From Streptomyces sp. NBRC 110028 (GTDB lineage: Bacteria > Actinomycetota > Actinomycetes > Streptomycetales > Streptomycetaceae), in NCBI RefSeq assembly GCF_001417735.1, contig NZ_BBUZ01000027.1:268276-332275 (forward strand): a DNA stretch of 64,000 nt. The letters run 5' to 3'. Positions 42,613-51,570 of this stretch are shown here, piece by piece. The first letter of the stretch is position 1. Each line of letters begins with the position of its first letter. Made by a program: the position numbers and the translations under genes. Under the pieces are notes generated by a model. That model was not told where the DNA came from, searched no databases, and worked only from the letters and a program-made list of their open reading frames with translations.

Positions 42613-43737
42613 TCAAGCAGAGTTCTCCGCGCGCCGGGTGCCGGGCTTCTCGTACCCGGCGCGCCGGAACGCCCACTCCATGCGTGGCTCCACCACCGCG
42701 CGGAAGACCCGCCGCACCGGCGCCGTGCACAGCAGCGTGACCATGGTGACGGCCGCGGCGGTCACCGCCAGCTCGCCCAGCGGGGTGTGCAGCCACGGGT
42801 GGTCGTACCACCCGCCGAAGCGGGACGACTTGATGATGAAGCCGTGCAGCAGATAGCCGTACATCGTCCCCGCGCCGAGCACCGTGAACCAGGTGCGCCG
42901 CCCCGGCACCCAGGCCAGGAAGCAGGCCGTCAGCACCAGCGCCCCCACGAAGAGGACGGGCGTGGAGAGCAGCCCGGCCCACTCCGGCACACCGTCCAGG
43001 GCCGCGACGCTCTTGCGGTGGTAGAACCACTCCGAGTTGAACCACGGCGCCACCACGTACGCCGTGATCAGCGCCACGATCCCGACCGGCAGCGCGATCC
43101 ACCGCGCCCGCCAGGTGCGCAGCCGGGCGAAGTGTTCCGGGCGGAGGGTGAGCCCGAGCACGAAGAACGGCAGGAACGCCAGCGTCCGCTGGAGCGACAG
43201 ATCGCCGCCGGTCTCCGGCGAGAGCGAGCCGAGCGCGGCCACGGCCAGCGCGACCGGCACCGGATGGCGCAGGGCCAGCCACAGCGGGGTGGTGAGCCGC
43301 CAGATGAACAGCGCGACCAGGAACCACATCACGTACCACGGGTCGAGCAGACTGAACGGTTCGTCCGGGTTGTCCAGTGCCCAGCGGGAGAAGAGGGTGT
43401 AGGCGACCTCGAAGACGACGTACGGGACGACCACGCCGGTCACCAGCCGCCGCAGCCGCTTGGGCGCCATGTCGAAGCTGCGGGAGAAGTAGCCCGATAT
43501 CAGCGCGAAGGCGGGCATGTGGAACGCGTACACCAGCAGGTAGATGGCCATGGAGGCCCGGCTGCCGTACGTCAGTGGTTCCCATGCGTGGCCGCAGGCC
43601 ACCAGCACGATGGTGAGGTACTTCGCGTTGTCGAAGTACGCGTCACGGGCCTTGCCCGGCGCCGTGCCCTCACCCCGTGCCGGTCGTTCCGCCGGGGCGC
43701 GCGGGGTTGTCACACGGGCGGGGGTGTCCTGGTGCAC
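42613..43737 (-). CDS. acyltransferase 3 family membrane protein
   Basis: A 374-residue membrane protein with about ten helices. The start DAYFDNAKYLTIVLVACGHAW corresponds to the family's catalytic R/K-x10-H region, with His in the first helix, and AFHMPAFALISGYFS is the next hallmark. These proteins move acetyl or acyl groups onto exported glycans, peptidoglycan or lipids; this subgroup resembles fucose-4-O-acetylase-type proteins. GTG 43737 follows GGGAGAAG. It stands alone, with a 144-base gap to the DHA kinase genes. Confidence 0.82.
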   Translation of the reverse strand: MHQDTPARVTTPRAPAERPARGEGTAPGKARDAYFDNAKYLTIVLVACGHAWEPLTYGSRASMAIYLLVYAFHMPAFALISGYFSRSFDMAPKRLRRLVTGVVVPYVVFEVAYTLFSRWALDNPDEPFSLLDPWYVMWFLVALFIWRLTTPLWLALRHPVPVALAVAALGSLSPETGGDLSLQRTLAFLPFFVLGLTLRPEHFARLRTWRARWIALPVGIVALITAYVVAPWFNSEWFYHRKSVAALDGVPEWAGLLSTPVLFVGALVLTACFLAWVPGRRTWFTVLGAGTMYGYLLHGFIIKSSRFGGWYDHPWLHTPLGELAVTAAAVTMVTLLCTAPVRRVFRAVVEPRMEWAFRRAGYEKPGTRRAENSA

Positions 43738-43881
43738 TGCTTCTCCCGGTCACCTTCGATCGAGCCAGCGAGGTTTCCTTTTCGCCTGCCCGACGTGGCC
43801 CCGCTCATGACCGTTCACGCTAGTGGCGAATGACACCCCGGATTCGCGGAACTGTCCGGATTCGATGAAGTTTCCTCAAGC

Positions 43882-44592
43882 TCAGTATTCGGCGCCCCGG
43901 TGCTCCGGAAGTCTGCTGACGGTGGTCAGCTCGCCGTCGGCGGAGGCGAACAGCAGCGCCACGGCCAGGGCGCCCGGGTCGGGGACGCCGACGGAGTGGT
44001 CCCCGGTGTAACTGGCCCGCCCGCGCCGGGCCCGCAGATAGGCGGTGGCCCGCGCGCCGCGGTGGGCGGCCACCGCGGCGAGCCGCAGCGAGCGGGCCGG
44101 GTCGGCGGTCGACGGGCAGTCGGCGAGCGCCTTCGCGGCCGGGAGAAGGGCGTCGATCATGGTCTTGTCGCCGACCTCGGCCTCCCCGACCCGCTGGATC
44201 GCGGCCGTCCCGGCGGCGACCCCGGCGGCCAGTTCGCCGGTGCCCGGCGGGGTGGGGGCGGCCGCGGCGACCGCGTCGGCCAACTCCTGGAAGAACAGGC
44301 CGAACAGCGGGCCGCTGGTGCCGCCGACATCGTCGAGGAAGACCCGGGCGGCGGCGGCGAGCGGTGTCTCCGCGGTGTCCTGGCCGACCGAGGGGGTGGC
44401 CGACAGGCCGTCCAGGGCGCGCCGCACCCCGTCCATCCCGGTGGCCAGGTTCACGCCGAAGTCGCCGTCGCCCGCCTGCTGGTCGAGGGCGGTCAGCTCG
44501 GGCTCGACGGACCGTACGGTGGCGGCGAAACGCGTCAGCCAGGCGGTGACGGTGGCGCGGGTCAGGGACCGCGGGGCGGGGTTCGTGGACAT
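43882..44592 (-). CDS. dhaL: dihydroxyacetone kinase, DhaL subunit
   Basis: A 236-residue nucleotide-binding subunit. ALDQQAGDGDFGVNLATGM holds the Asp residues that bind Mg-ADP/ATP; GGTSGPLFGLFF and VGDKTMIDAL complete the site. It phosphorylates the substrate held covalently by DhaK. It follows dhaK by 33 bases on the same strand. There is no DhaM beside it, so it could work either as a PTS-linked or an ATP-dependent enzyme; actinobacterial pairs are often ATP-dependent, or act on tetrose-type sugars (DerK/LerK-like). Confidence 0.92.
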   Translation of the reverse strand: MSTNPAPRSLTRATVTAWLTRFAATVRSVEPELTALDQQAGDGDFGVNLATGMDGVRRALDGLSATPSVGQDTAETPLAAAARVFLDDVGGTSGPLFGLFFQELADAVAAAAPTPPGTGELAAGVAAGTAAIQRVGEAEVGDKTMIDALLPAAKALADCPSTADPARSLRLAAVAAHRGARATAYLRARRGRASYTGDHSVGVPDPGALAVALLFASADGELTTVSRLPEHRGAEY

Positions 44593-44625
44593 GGTGCGGG
44601 GCTCCTTGCTGCGGGCGGGCGGGGG

Positions 44626-45624
44626 TCACAGGGGCCAGGCCGCGGTACGGGCGGGGGCGTCCCACAGCCGCAGCACCTCGTCGTCGGTGGCGAGCAGGGA
44701 CAGCGAGAAGCCACGCATGTCGAGGGCGCTGACGAAGGTGCCGGTCAGGGACCGGTCGAGGGCCGTGCCCCGGGCGTCGAGGGCCTTGGCGAGGATGTGG
44801 TGGATCCCGTACAGCTCCAGGGAGGTGACCGAGCCCAGGCCGTTGACCAGCGCGAGGACCCGTGGCCGGGGGCCGTGGGGGAGCGCGGCCAGCAGCCGGT
44901 CCGTCATGGTTTCGACCAGCTTGCTGAGCGGCGCGTGCGGCACGGTCTTGTCGGCGCGCTCCCCGTGGATGCCCACGCCGAACTCCAGCACGTCCTCGGG
45001 CAGGTCGAAGGCCGGGGTCCCGGAGGCGGGGGTGGTGTGCGCGGCGGAGGCGACGGCGAGGCTGCGGGAGCGGCGGGTCAGATCGACGCCGAGCGCCACG
45101 AGCTCGTCCAGGCCGCGTCCCTCGTCGGCGGCGGCGCCGAGGACCTTCTCCACGATCAGGGTGGCGCCGGTGCCGCGCCGGCCGACGGCGATCTCGTCGG
45201 AGTCGGTGGCGAGGTCGTCGTCGATCAGCACCCGCTCGCAGCGGATGCCCTCGTGGTGGAGGCGTTCGGCGGCGATGCCGAAGTTGATGCGGTCACCCGT
45301 GTAGTTCTTGACCAGATGCAGGACGCCGTCGTCCCCGGCGACGGCACGGCTGGCCTCGAAGATCTGCCGGTTGTGCGGCGAGGCGAAGATCCGGCCGGGG
45401 CAGGCGGCGTCCAGCATCCCGGCGCCGACGAACCCGGCGTGCAGCGGCTCGTGGCCGGACCCGCCGCCGGAGACCAGCCCGACCCGGCGGGCGGGCGAGG
45501 CGGCACGGGCGCGGAAATACCCGTGGCCGGGATGGTGTTCGACGAGGGCGGCGTGGGCGGTGGCGAAACCGGCGTGCGCGTCGGGGACCAGTGATTCGGA
45601 TGAGTCGGCGAAATACAGCGGCAT
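44626..45624 (-). CDS. dhaK: dihydroxyacetone kinase, DhaK subunit
   Basis: A 332-residue substrate-binding subunit. GLVSGGGSGHEPLHAGFVG and HLVKNYTGDRINFGIA frame the active site; His220 in GVGIHGE is placed to form the hemiaminal with the ketose. ATG 45624 is chosen because GGGGAG lies upstream and the protein begins directly with MPLYFADSSESLVPD. It is the first gene of dhaKL and is divergent from the ACC deaminase gene across a 241-base region. Confidence 0.92.
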   Translation of the reverse strand: MPLYFADSSESLVPDAHAGFATAHAALVEHHPGHGYFRARAASPARRVGLVSGGGSGHEPLHAGFVGAGMLDAACPGRIFASPHNRQIFEASRAVAGDDGVLHLVKNYTGDRINFGIAAERLHHEGIRCERVLIDDDLATDSDEIAVGRRGTGATLIVEKVLGAAADEGRGLDELVALGVDLTRRSRSLAVASAAHTTPASGTPAFDLPEDVLEFGVGIHGERADKTVPHAPLSKLVETMTDRLLAALPHGPRPRVLALVNGLGSVTSLELYGIHHILAKALDARGTALDRSLTGTFVSALDMRGFSLSLLATDDEVLRLWDAPARTAAWPL

Positions 45625-45865
45625 GGTCGCGGCTCCCCTGGAGGAGTGGGACGGACAGGGGCACTGGCACCGATGGTCCGCCGCGCCGATGGACTCGTCG
45701 CGCCGACCGACCCCGAACGGAGTACACGCATAGGCCGGTCGTGCGACGGGGTAGGGCTGTTCACTGAAGACCGCGAACACACCACGGCACCCATCCGGCA
45801 GCCACCACGGCACCCACCCCACCGCACGACACGCACCGCGCACCCCCGGCTCCAAGGAGCCCGTC
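45625..45865. promoter_or_regulatory. divergent promoter region dhaK/acdS with a 14-bp direct repeat
   Basis: The gap holds the promoters of both genes. The 14-mer CACCACGGCACCCA occurs at 45780-45793 and again at 45803-45816, 23 bases apart, just upstream of acdS. It may be an operator or a local duplication. AAGGAG at the end of the region is the acdS ribosome-binding site. Confidence 0.4.
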
Positions 45866-46868
45866 ATGCCCCTCGACGACTTCGACCGCCACCCCCTGCT
45901 CTTCGGTCCCAGCCCCGTCCACCCCCTCGACCGCCTCAGCGACCACCTGGGAGGGCCCCGCATCTGGGCCAAGCGCGAGGACTGCAACAGCGGCCTGGCC
46001 TTCGGCGGCAACAAGACCCGCAAGCTGGAATACCTGGTGTCCGACGCGCTGCGGCAGGGCGCCGACACGCTGGTGAGCATCGGCGGAGTGCAGTCCAACC
46101 ACACCCGACAGGTCGCCGCCGTGGCGGCCCGGCTGGGGCTGAAGGCTGTCCTGGTGCAGGAGAGCTGGGTGGACTGGCCCGACGCCGTCAACGACAAGGT
46201 CGGCAACATCCTGCTGTCCCGCATCATGGGGGCGCGGGTCCAACTGGTCGACGCCGGATTCGGCATCGGGTTCAAGGACAGCTGGACCCACGCCCTGGAC
46301 GAGGTGCGCGCCGCGGGAGGCACGCCGTACCCGATCCCGGCCGGGGCCTCCGACCACCCACTGGGCGGGCTGGGCTTCGCCAACTGGGCGTACGAGGTCG
46401 AGCGGCAGGAGCGCGAGCTGGGTGTGTTCTTCGACACCATCGTCGTGTGCAGCGTCACCGGCTCCACCCAGGCCGGGATGATCGCGGGCTTCGCGGGCCA
46501 GGACCGCCCCCGCCGGGTGCTGGGCATCGACGGCTCCGCGAAGCCGGCCGAGACCCACGCCCAGGTGGAGAAGATCGCGCGGAACACCGCCGAGCTGATC
46601 GGCCTCGGCCGGGAGCTGCGCGACGAGGAGATCACCCTGCTGGAGGGCTGGGCCGGAGACGCCTACGGCGTCCCGGTGGACTCCACCCTCGACGCCATCC
46701 GCCTCACCGGCGGCCTGGAGGGCGTGATCCTCGACCCGGTCTACGAGGGCAAGTCCATGGCCGGGCTCATCTCTCGTACGCGACGGCGAGATCCCCAAGG
46801 ACTTCACGGTGCTGTACGCGCACCTCGGGGGCCAGCCCGCGCTCAACGCGTACAGCGGCGCCTTCTAG
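45866..46868 (+). pseudogene. acdS: 1-aminocyclopropane-1-carboxylate deaminase, frameshifted near the 3' end
   Basis: A PLP enzyme that opens ACC to ammonia and 2-oxobutyrate, lowering plant ethylene. Residues 1-302 are a good AcdS: Lys50 in FGGNKTRKLE, SIGGVQSNHTRQ, and Glu in VYEGKSMAGLI, which marks true ACC deaminases rather than D-cysteine desulfhydrase. After GLI the frame is lost. The expected ending LVRDGEIPKDF...HLGGQPALNAYSGAF is present in another frame, stopping at TAG 46868. Two bases are missing next to 46771-46772. Repair gives 334 residues. As read, the ORF continues into the next gene. Confidence 0.82.
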
Positions 46869-46975
46869 GGGCCCCGCCCAGGAAGGTACGGCGGCGGGCG
46901 GTCGACCGCCGCCGAGCGGGTACCCGGGCCCGCGGACCACTCGTACGACCACTCGCACGACCACGAGGAGCACAG

Positions 46976-47755
46976 GTGACGGACCCGAACACCGGTGACG
47001 GGGGCGCCCCGCTGACCGGCTGCGTGACGCTGGTGACCGGAGCGTCCAGCGGCATCGGGGCGGCCACCGCCCGCCTGCTGGCCCGGCAGGGCGCCGATGT
47101 CGCGCTGGTCGCCCGCCGTACCGACCGGCTGGAGGAGCTGGCCTCCGGCATCCGGGACCTCGGCCGCGCCTGTGTGCCGCTGACCGCCGACCTGCGGGAC
47201 GCGGCCCGGGCGCGGCGTTGCGTCGACGAGGCGGCCGAGCGGTTCGGGCGGCTGGACGTGCTGGTGAACAGCGCCGGGTTCGTGGCGGCCGCTGGGGTCG
47301 AGGAGAGCGACCCCGAGAACTGGGAGCGCATGGTCGACCTCAACCTGAAGGCCGTTCTGCACACCTCGCAGCGGGCGCTGCCGCATCTGCTGCGCGCGGC
47401 GGCGGAGGGCCCGCGCGGGGTCGCCGACCTGGTGACCATCAGCTCGGTCGCCGGCCGGATCGCGCGGCCGCGCAACAGCGTCTACTCGGCCACCAAGCAC
47501 GCGGTCTGCGCGTTCAGCGAGGCGCTGCGCCAGGAGGTGACCGGGCGCGCCGTGCGGGTGGGGCTGGTCGAGCCCGGCATGACCACCACCGAGATGACCG
47601 ACAACCCCACGACCGGGACCGTAGCCCGCGGGATGCCACGAGAGGACTGGCTGCGCGCCGAGGACGTCGCCCGCTCCATCGGCTTCATGGTCACCCAGCC
47701 CGCGCACGCCGCCGTCAACGAGATCCTGGTGCGCCCCACGGCCCAGGAACACTGA
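46976..47755 (+). CDS. short-chain dehydrogenase/reductase
   Basis: A 259-residue classical SDR: NAD(P)-binding TGASSGIG near residue 22, LVNSAG, ISSVAG, and the catalytic YSATK. ARRTDRL after the second strand suggests NADP. It catalyses a hydroxyl/ketone interconversion; substrate unknown. GTG 46976 has GAGGAG five bases upstream, so it can start on its own, even though the frameshift in acdS leaves the two genes in one open frame. It may share the acdS transcript. Confidence 0.87.
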   Translation: MTDPNTGDGGAPLTGCVTLVTGASSGIGAATARLLARQGADVALVARRTDRLEELASGIRDLGRACVPLTADLRDAARARRCVDEAAERFGRLDVLVNSAGFVAAAGVEESDPENWERMVDLNLKAVLHTSQRALPHLLRAAAEGPRGVADLVTISSVAGRIARPRNSVYSATKHAVCAFSEALRQEVTGRAVRVGLVEPGMTTTEMTDNPTTGTVARGMPREDWLRAEDVARSIGFMVTQPAHAAVNEILVRPTAQEH

Positions 47756-47787
47756 TCCGTCAGTGTCCCCGGGCCGGTTTCCCCGGT

Positions 47788-48111
47788 CTACTTCCCCAGG
47801 GCCTTCTTCAGCTGGGACTTGTTCATCTGGGACCGGCCCTCGATGTTCCGGCGCTTGGCCTCGGCGTAGAGCTGATCCCGCGTGGGGCCCTCCGCCCCGG
47901 TGTGCGACCGTTTGCCGCCGCGCCGCGAGGACGACATGTCCTGGGTCGAGGTACGGCTCGCGCTGCGGGCCTCCCCGGAGCGGGCGCGCTCCTTGTTGAC
48001 CGTACGCGCGGCCATCTCCTTGGCCCGGCGCCCGCTCGCGCCGCGCTCTTCCGCGCTCTCCTTGATGCGCTCGTACTGTCTCTCCCGCTTGGAGCTCGAT
48101 CCCCTGGGCAT
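47788..48111 (-). CDS. Rho_N-type small basic protein ('plasmid stabilization' family)
   Basis: A 107-residue, highly charged protein. The first 70 residues are basic and Ser/Arg-rich (PRGSSSKRERQYERIKESAE, SSSRRGGKRSHTG). The last 35 (PTRDQLYAEAKRRNIEGRSQ then MNKSQLKKAL) match the Rho N-terminal/SAP-like helical motif that binds nucleic acid. Such proteins are often labelled plasmid stabilization proteins in actinobacteria, though their role is not proven. ATG 48111 has GAGAAGG upstream; the longer frame to 48210 is less likely. Confidence 0.75.
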   Translation of the reverse strand: MPRGSSSKRERQYERIKESAEERGASGRRAKEMAARTVNKERARSGEARSASRTSTQDMSSSRRGGKRSHTGAEGPTRDQLYAEAKRRNIEGRSQMNKSQLKKALGK

Positions 48112-48308
48112 GGTGTGCACCTTCTCTCCGGAGACAAGCACTACAGAGACAAGCACCACCATTTTCGCTCCGGACACCCGTCTCGCAACAGCGCTGCGGC
48201 CGCCCGCCACGCGTGATTGGGCCCATCAGGTGAGATGTGCTCCGGGGGCGGTCGGACCGCCCTGCTGGTGCTCGACCTGTCCCGCCTCGGATGACAGCGT
48301 GGGCCGAC

Positions 48309-50351
48309 ATGGAGCACAGCCCTGGACCGCAAAACGTGCGCGCGAGGCTGCTGCTGGCCAGCGCCACCATGCTCTTCGTCGAGCTGGCGCTGATCCGGTG
48401 GACCGGCGCCAATATCGTCCATCTGAGCTATTTCTCGAACTTCATCCTCCTGGGCTCGTTCCTCGGAATCGGCCTCGGTTTCCTCCTCCCCGCCGGGCGC
48501 GGGCAGTGGCTCACCCGCTGGGCGCCCATCCCGCTGGCCGTCCTGGTCGTCCTGGTCCGGGAGTTTCCCGTCCAGGTGCGGCAGTCCAGCGGCGAGGTCA
48601 TCTACTTCACCGCCGTGAAGACCACCGGTCTGCCGCAGTGGGTCACCCTGCCCGTGCTCTTCGGGCTGACCGCGCTCATCATGGCGGCGATCGGCAAGAT
48701 GACGGCCGACCAGTTCCGGCGGCTGCCGTCGCTGGAGGCGTACCGCTACGACCTGCTCGGCTCCCTCACCGGCTCGGTGTCCTTCGCGCTGCTGTCCTGG
48801 CTGCGCGCCCCGTCGGTGGTGTGGGGTGTGCTCGCGGCGCTGGCGATGCTGGTGCTGGGCGGGCGGCGCAACACCGTCCGGTACACCATTCCGCTGACCG
48901 TGATGGTGGTGGTGCTGGCCCTGGAGTCGGTGGCGAACGGCATCTCCTGGTCGCCGTACTACAAGATCGAGGTCAAGCGGTCGGCCTCGAAGGCCCGCGA
49001 CTACAACATCGCCGCCAACGGTGTTCCGCACCAGTCCATCGCTCCGCTGAAGGCGCTGACGAAGCCCGGTTCGCCGTACGAGCAGCCCTACCGCGAGACC
49101 CCGCGCAACTCCCACCGCCGGGTGCTGGTCATCGGCGCGGGCAACGGCAACGACGTCGCCCTCGCCCTCGCCCACGGGGCCCGCCGGGTGGACGCCGTGG
49201 AGATCGACCCGAGGCTGCAGGAGATCGGCGCGTCCCTGCACCCGGCCCGCCCCTACGACAACCCCCGGGTGCATGTCCACATCAACGACGGGCGGGCCTT
49301 CCTGGAGCAGACCACCGCCCGCTACGACCTGATCGTCCTGGCGCTGCCGGACTCCCTGACCCTGGTGTCCGGGGCGAGCAACCTGCGCCTGGAGAGCTAT
49401 CTGTTCACCCGGCAGGCGTTCGAGGCGGCCCATCGCCATCTGGCGCCCGGCGGCGCGTTCGCCATGTACAACTACTACCGGCAGAACTGGCTCATCGACC
49501 GCTTCGGCGGCACCCTCACCTCCGTCTTCGGGCACGCCCCCTGCATCACCCACTACGGCAACCAGCGGGCCGCGGTCCTCGTCGCGGGCGCCACCCCGGC
49601 GGCCCAGTCCTGCGGTGCCACGTGGAAGGCGTCCGGGCCGGTGCCGAAGGCCGCGAGCGACGACCATCCGTTCCCGTATCTGCTGCACCGCACCATTCCC
49701 ACCCTCTACCTGGGGGTGCTGGGCGCGATCCTGCTGGTGACCCTGGCGTCGGTGCGGCTGACCGGGGTACGGCTGCGGCGGACCTTCGCTTACGCCGACA
49801 TGTTCCTGCTCGGTGCCGCCTTCATGCTGCTCGAAACCAAGAACGTGATCGGCTTCGCGCTGTACTTCGGCACCACCTGGCTGGTCAACGCCATGGTGTT
49901 CGCCGGTGTCCTGCTGGCCGTCCTGTGCGCGGTCGAGGTACGGCGGCGCATCCGCCGGCTCAACCAGTCGGCGCTGCGGCTGCTGCTGTTCGCGTCGCTG
50001 GCCGTCTCCTGGCTCATCCCGGCGCATCTGGTGCTCGGACTGCCCTTCGCGGGGCGGCTCGCCGCCGCGATCGCGCTGGCCTTCGCGCCCATCTTCTGTG
50101 CCAACCTCATCTTCTCCGACCGGCTGGCGGTGGCCTCCGACCCCACGGCGGCCTTCGGCGCCAATCTGCTCGGCTCGCTGGTCGGCGGCACCCTCGAATA
50201 TCTCGCGCTGGTCACCGGCTACCAGGCCCTGCTGCTCGTGGTGGCGGTGCTGTACGCGGGCGCCTGCGCCCTGATGCGCTTCACCCGGCCCGGTGCCGGC
50301 GAGCGCTCCGGACACGAGCCGGTCACCGTGCCCACCGCGCCACAGACCTGA
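48309..50351 (+). CDS. membrane protein with spermidine synthase-like domain
   Basis: A 680-residue protein of three parts. Seven or so membrane helices come first (ARLLLASATMLFVELALIRW...). A soluble SAM-type methyltransferase/aminopropyltransferase fold lies in the middle: VLVIGAGNGNDVALALAHGA, VDAVEIDP, then YDLIVLALPDS. A second membrane domain closes the protein (MFLLGAAFMLLETKNVIGFAL). Full-length proteins of this design are 'spermine/spermidine synthase family' members of unknown substrate. In-frame ATGs at 48237 and 48291 are alternatives; 48309 gives the compact N-terminus. It ends at a very strong terminator. Confidence 0.8.
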   Translation: MEHSPGPQNVRARLLLASATMLFVELALIRWTGANIVHLSYFSNFILLGSFLGIGLGFLLPAGRGQWLTRWAPIPLAVLVVLVREFPVQVRQSSGEVIYFTAVKTTGLPQWVTLPVLFGLTALIMAAIGKMTADQFRRLPSLEAYRYDLLGSLTGSVSFALLSWLRAPSVVWGVLAALAMLVLGGRRNTVRYTIPLTVMVVVLALESVANGISWSPYYKIEVKRSASKARDYNIAANGVPHQSIAPLKALTKPGSPYEQPYRETPRNSHRRVLVIGAGNGNDVALALAHGARRVDAVEIDPRLQEIGASLHPARPYDNPRVHVHINDGRAFLEQTTARYDLIVLALPDSLTLVSGASNLRLESYLFTRQAFEAAHRHLAPGGAFAMYNYYRQNWLIDRFGGTLTSVFGHAPCITHYGNQRAAVLVAGATPAAQSCGATWKASGPVPKAASDDHPFPYLLHRTIPTLYLGVLGAILLVTLASVRLTGVRLRRTFAYADMFLLGAAFMLLETKNVIGFALYFGTTWLVNAMVFAGVLLAVLCAVEVRRRIRRLNQSALRLLLFASLAVSWLIPAHLVLGLPFAGRLAAAIALAFAPIFCANLIFSDRLAVASDPTAAFGANLLGSLVGGTLEYLALVTGYQALLLVVAVLYAGACALMRFTRPGAGERSGHEPVTVPTAPQT

Positions 50352-50369
50352 CCCCGGCAGGCGTCAGGC

Positions 50370-50425
50370 GACACCAGGCCGCCCCCGGTCCCATCCGCTT
50401 CACGGACCGGGGGCGGCCTGGTGTC
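50370..50425. terminator. 22-bp perfect bidirectional terminator
   Basis: Perfect 22-bp arms (50370-50391 and 50404-50425) with a 12-base loop lie between convergent genes. It is the longest perfect stem in the window. Confidence 0.85.
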
Positions 50426-50427
50426 TG

Positions 50428-51480
50428 TCACTCGAACATCACGTAGTCCGGCCGAGGCCGCAGGGCCAGCACCTCCTTCGGTGTCATCAGCCGGCTGACC
50501 TCGGCGTCCTCCTCGTAGAAGAGCTTGAAACCGGTGCGCAGGCCCTCCGGCTGGTCCTTGACCAACTGCCGCCAGGTGTCCCGCTTCATGCCCGGCGAGC
50601 CGATGCCGTCCGCGCTCTTGATCATGACGACGCCGGGCTGCTGGCGCAGCGCGGACTGGTCGCGGACCACGGACACCGCCACCTGGTGGAAGACCAGGGG
50701 CTTCTCCGGCAGATCGTGTTCCTCCACGATCCCGGACAGATAGCGCGCCACGTCGGTCAGCTCCTGCCCGCTGGTGTGACCGTAGGTGTCGCCCGGTGTC
50801 TCTCCCGGGCCCATGTCCCACTCGGGGTCCAGCGCTATGCCCACATCGGGCTCGACGAGCCACTTGCGCAGCGCCTTGACCTCGTCCAGTGCGGCGGCCC
50901 GGCCCGGCTGGATGTTGAGCAGCAGCATCGCGTCATGGCGCCGGGCCGCGGTGTGGAAGCGGCGGATGGTGTCCTCCGGGACACGGGTGCGATAGGTGCC
51001 GTCCGGTCCCGCGGAGCTGTTGGTCACGGTCGCGAGCAGTTCGAGGACCGGCAGCGGCTCCCGGTCGGCGGCGTAGTCGCGCGCGGTCTTCTCGATCTCC
51101 TTGACCCGCTGGTTCAGGTCGCCGGTACCGAGCCGGCCGAGTGCGGCGGCGCCGGGCAGTCCGCAGTAGCCCACCAGGCGGTACCGGGACAGATCCCGGC
51201 CGCCGCGCGGGAGTTCGGGCCGCCGCTTGGTCGGCCGCGGCGACGGTGAGGCCCGGTTGGCCGAGCCCGCGGCCGAGGTCTCGCGGCCCTCGGACGGCGC
51301 GGGACTCCTGGCCGGCTCGGCCCCCTCGGTGGTCTGCTCGCCACAGCCGGTGAGCAGAGCCAGACCGGCCGCCGCCGTCACCGAGAGCAGCCCCCGCCGG
51401 GTCGGCGGGGCGCTCTGTCCTCTGGTGTTCTCCCGGCTCCGCTCGGCGTCGGTGCCCTGACCTGGTGTCGTGTGCGCCAC
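50428..51480 (-). CDS. lipoprotein of unknown function
   Basis: A 350-residue secreted lipoprotein: basic N-terminus (TRRGLLSVTAAAGLALLTGC, lipobox LTGC, around residue 45), a Ser/Pro/Arg-rich spacer, then a globular domain of about 240 residues. Motifs MLLLNIQPGRAAAL, VGIALDPEWDMGPGE and PLVFHQVAV alternate strands and helices with acidic residues at strand ends, as in a TIM barrel, so a glycosidase-like activity is possible but unproven. GTG 51480 follows ACGGAGAA. It lies 90 bases downstream of the dehydrogenase gene on the same strand. Confidence 0.7.
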   Translation of the reverse strand: MAHTTPGQGTDAERSRENTRGQSAPPTRRGLLSVTAAAGLALLTGCGEQTTEGAEPARSPAPSEGRETSAAGSANRASPSPRPTKRRPELPRGGRDLSRYRLVGYCGLPGAAALGRLGTGDLNQRVKEIEKTARDYAADREPLPVLELLATVTNSSAGPDGTYRTRVPEDTIRRFHTAARRHDAMLLLNIQPGRAAALDEVKALRKWLVEPDVGIALDPEWDMGPGETPGDTYGHTSGQELTDVARYLSGIVEEHDLPEKPLVFHQVAVSVVRDQSALRQQPGVVMIKSADGIGSPGMKRDTWRQLVKDQPEGLRTGFKLFYEEDAEVSRLMTPKEVLALRPRPDYVMFE

Positions 51481-51570
51481 GTTCTCTCCGTCCGCGGGGC
51501 GAATGGTTTTTCCTCGTCCTCTGCGGCTTTCCGGCGGGAGCCACAATGAAACGACAGCGGTGGTCACCAC

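Noticed and set aside
45866..47755. A single AcdS-SDR fusion enzyme
   Set aside because: The linker is Arg/Pro-rich out-of-frame sequence, the genuine AcdS ending exists in another frame, and the SDR has its own GAGGAG and GTG. Kept as two genes with a frameshift.
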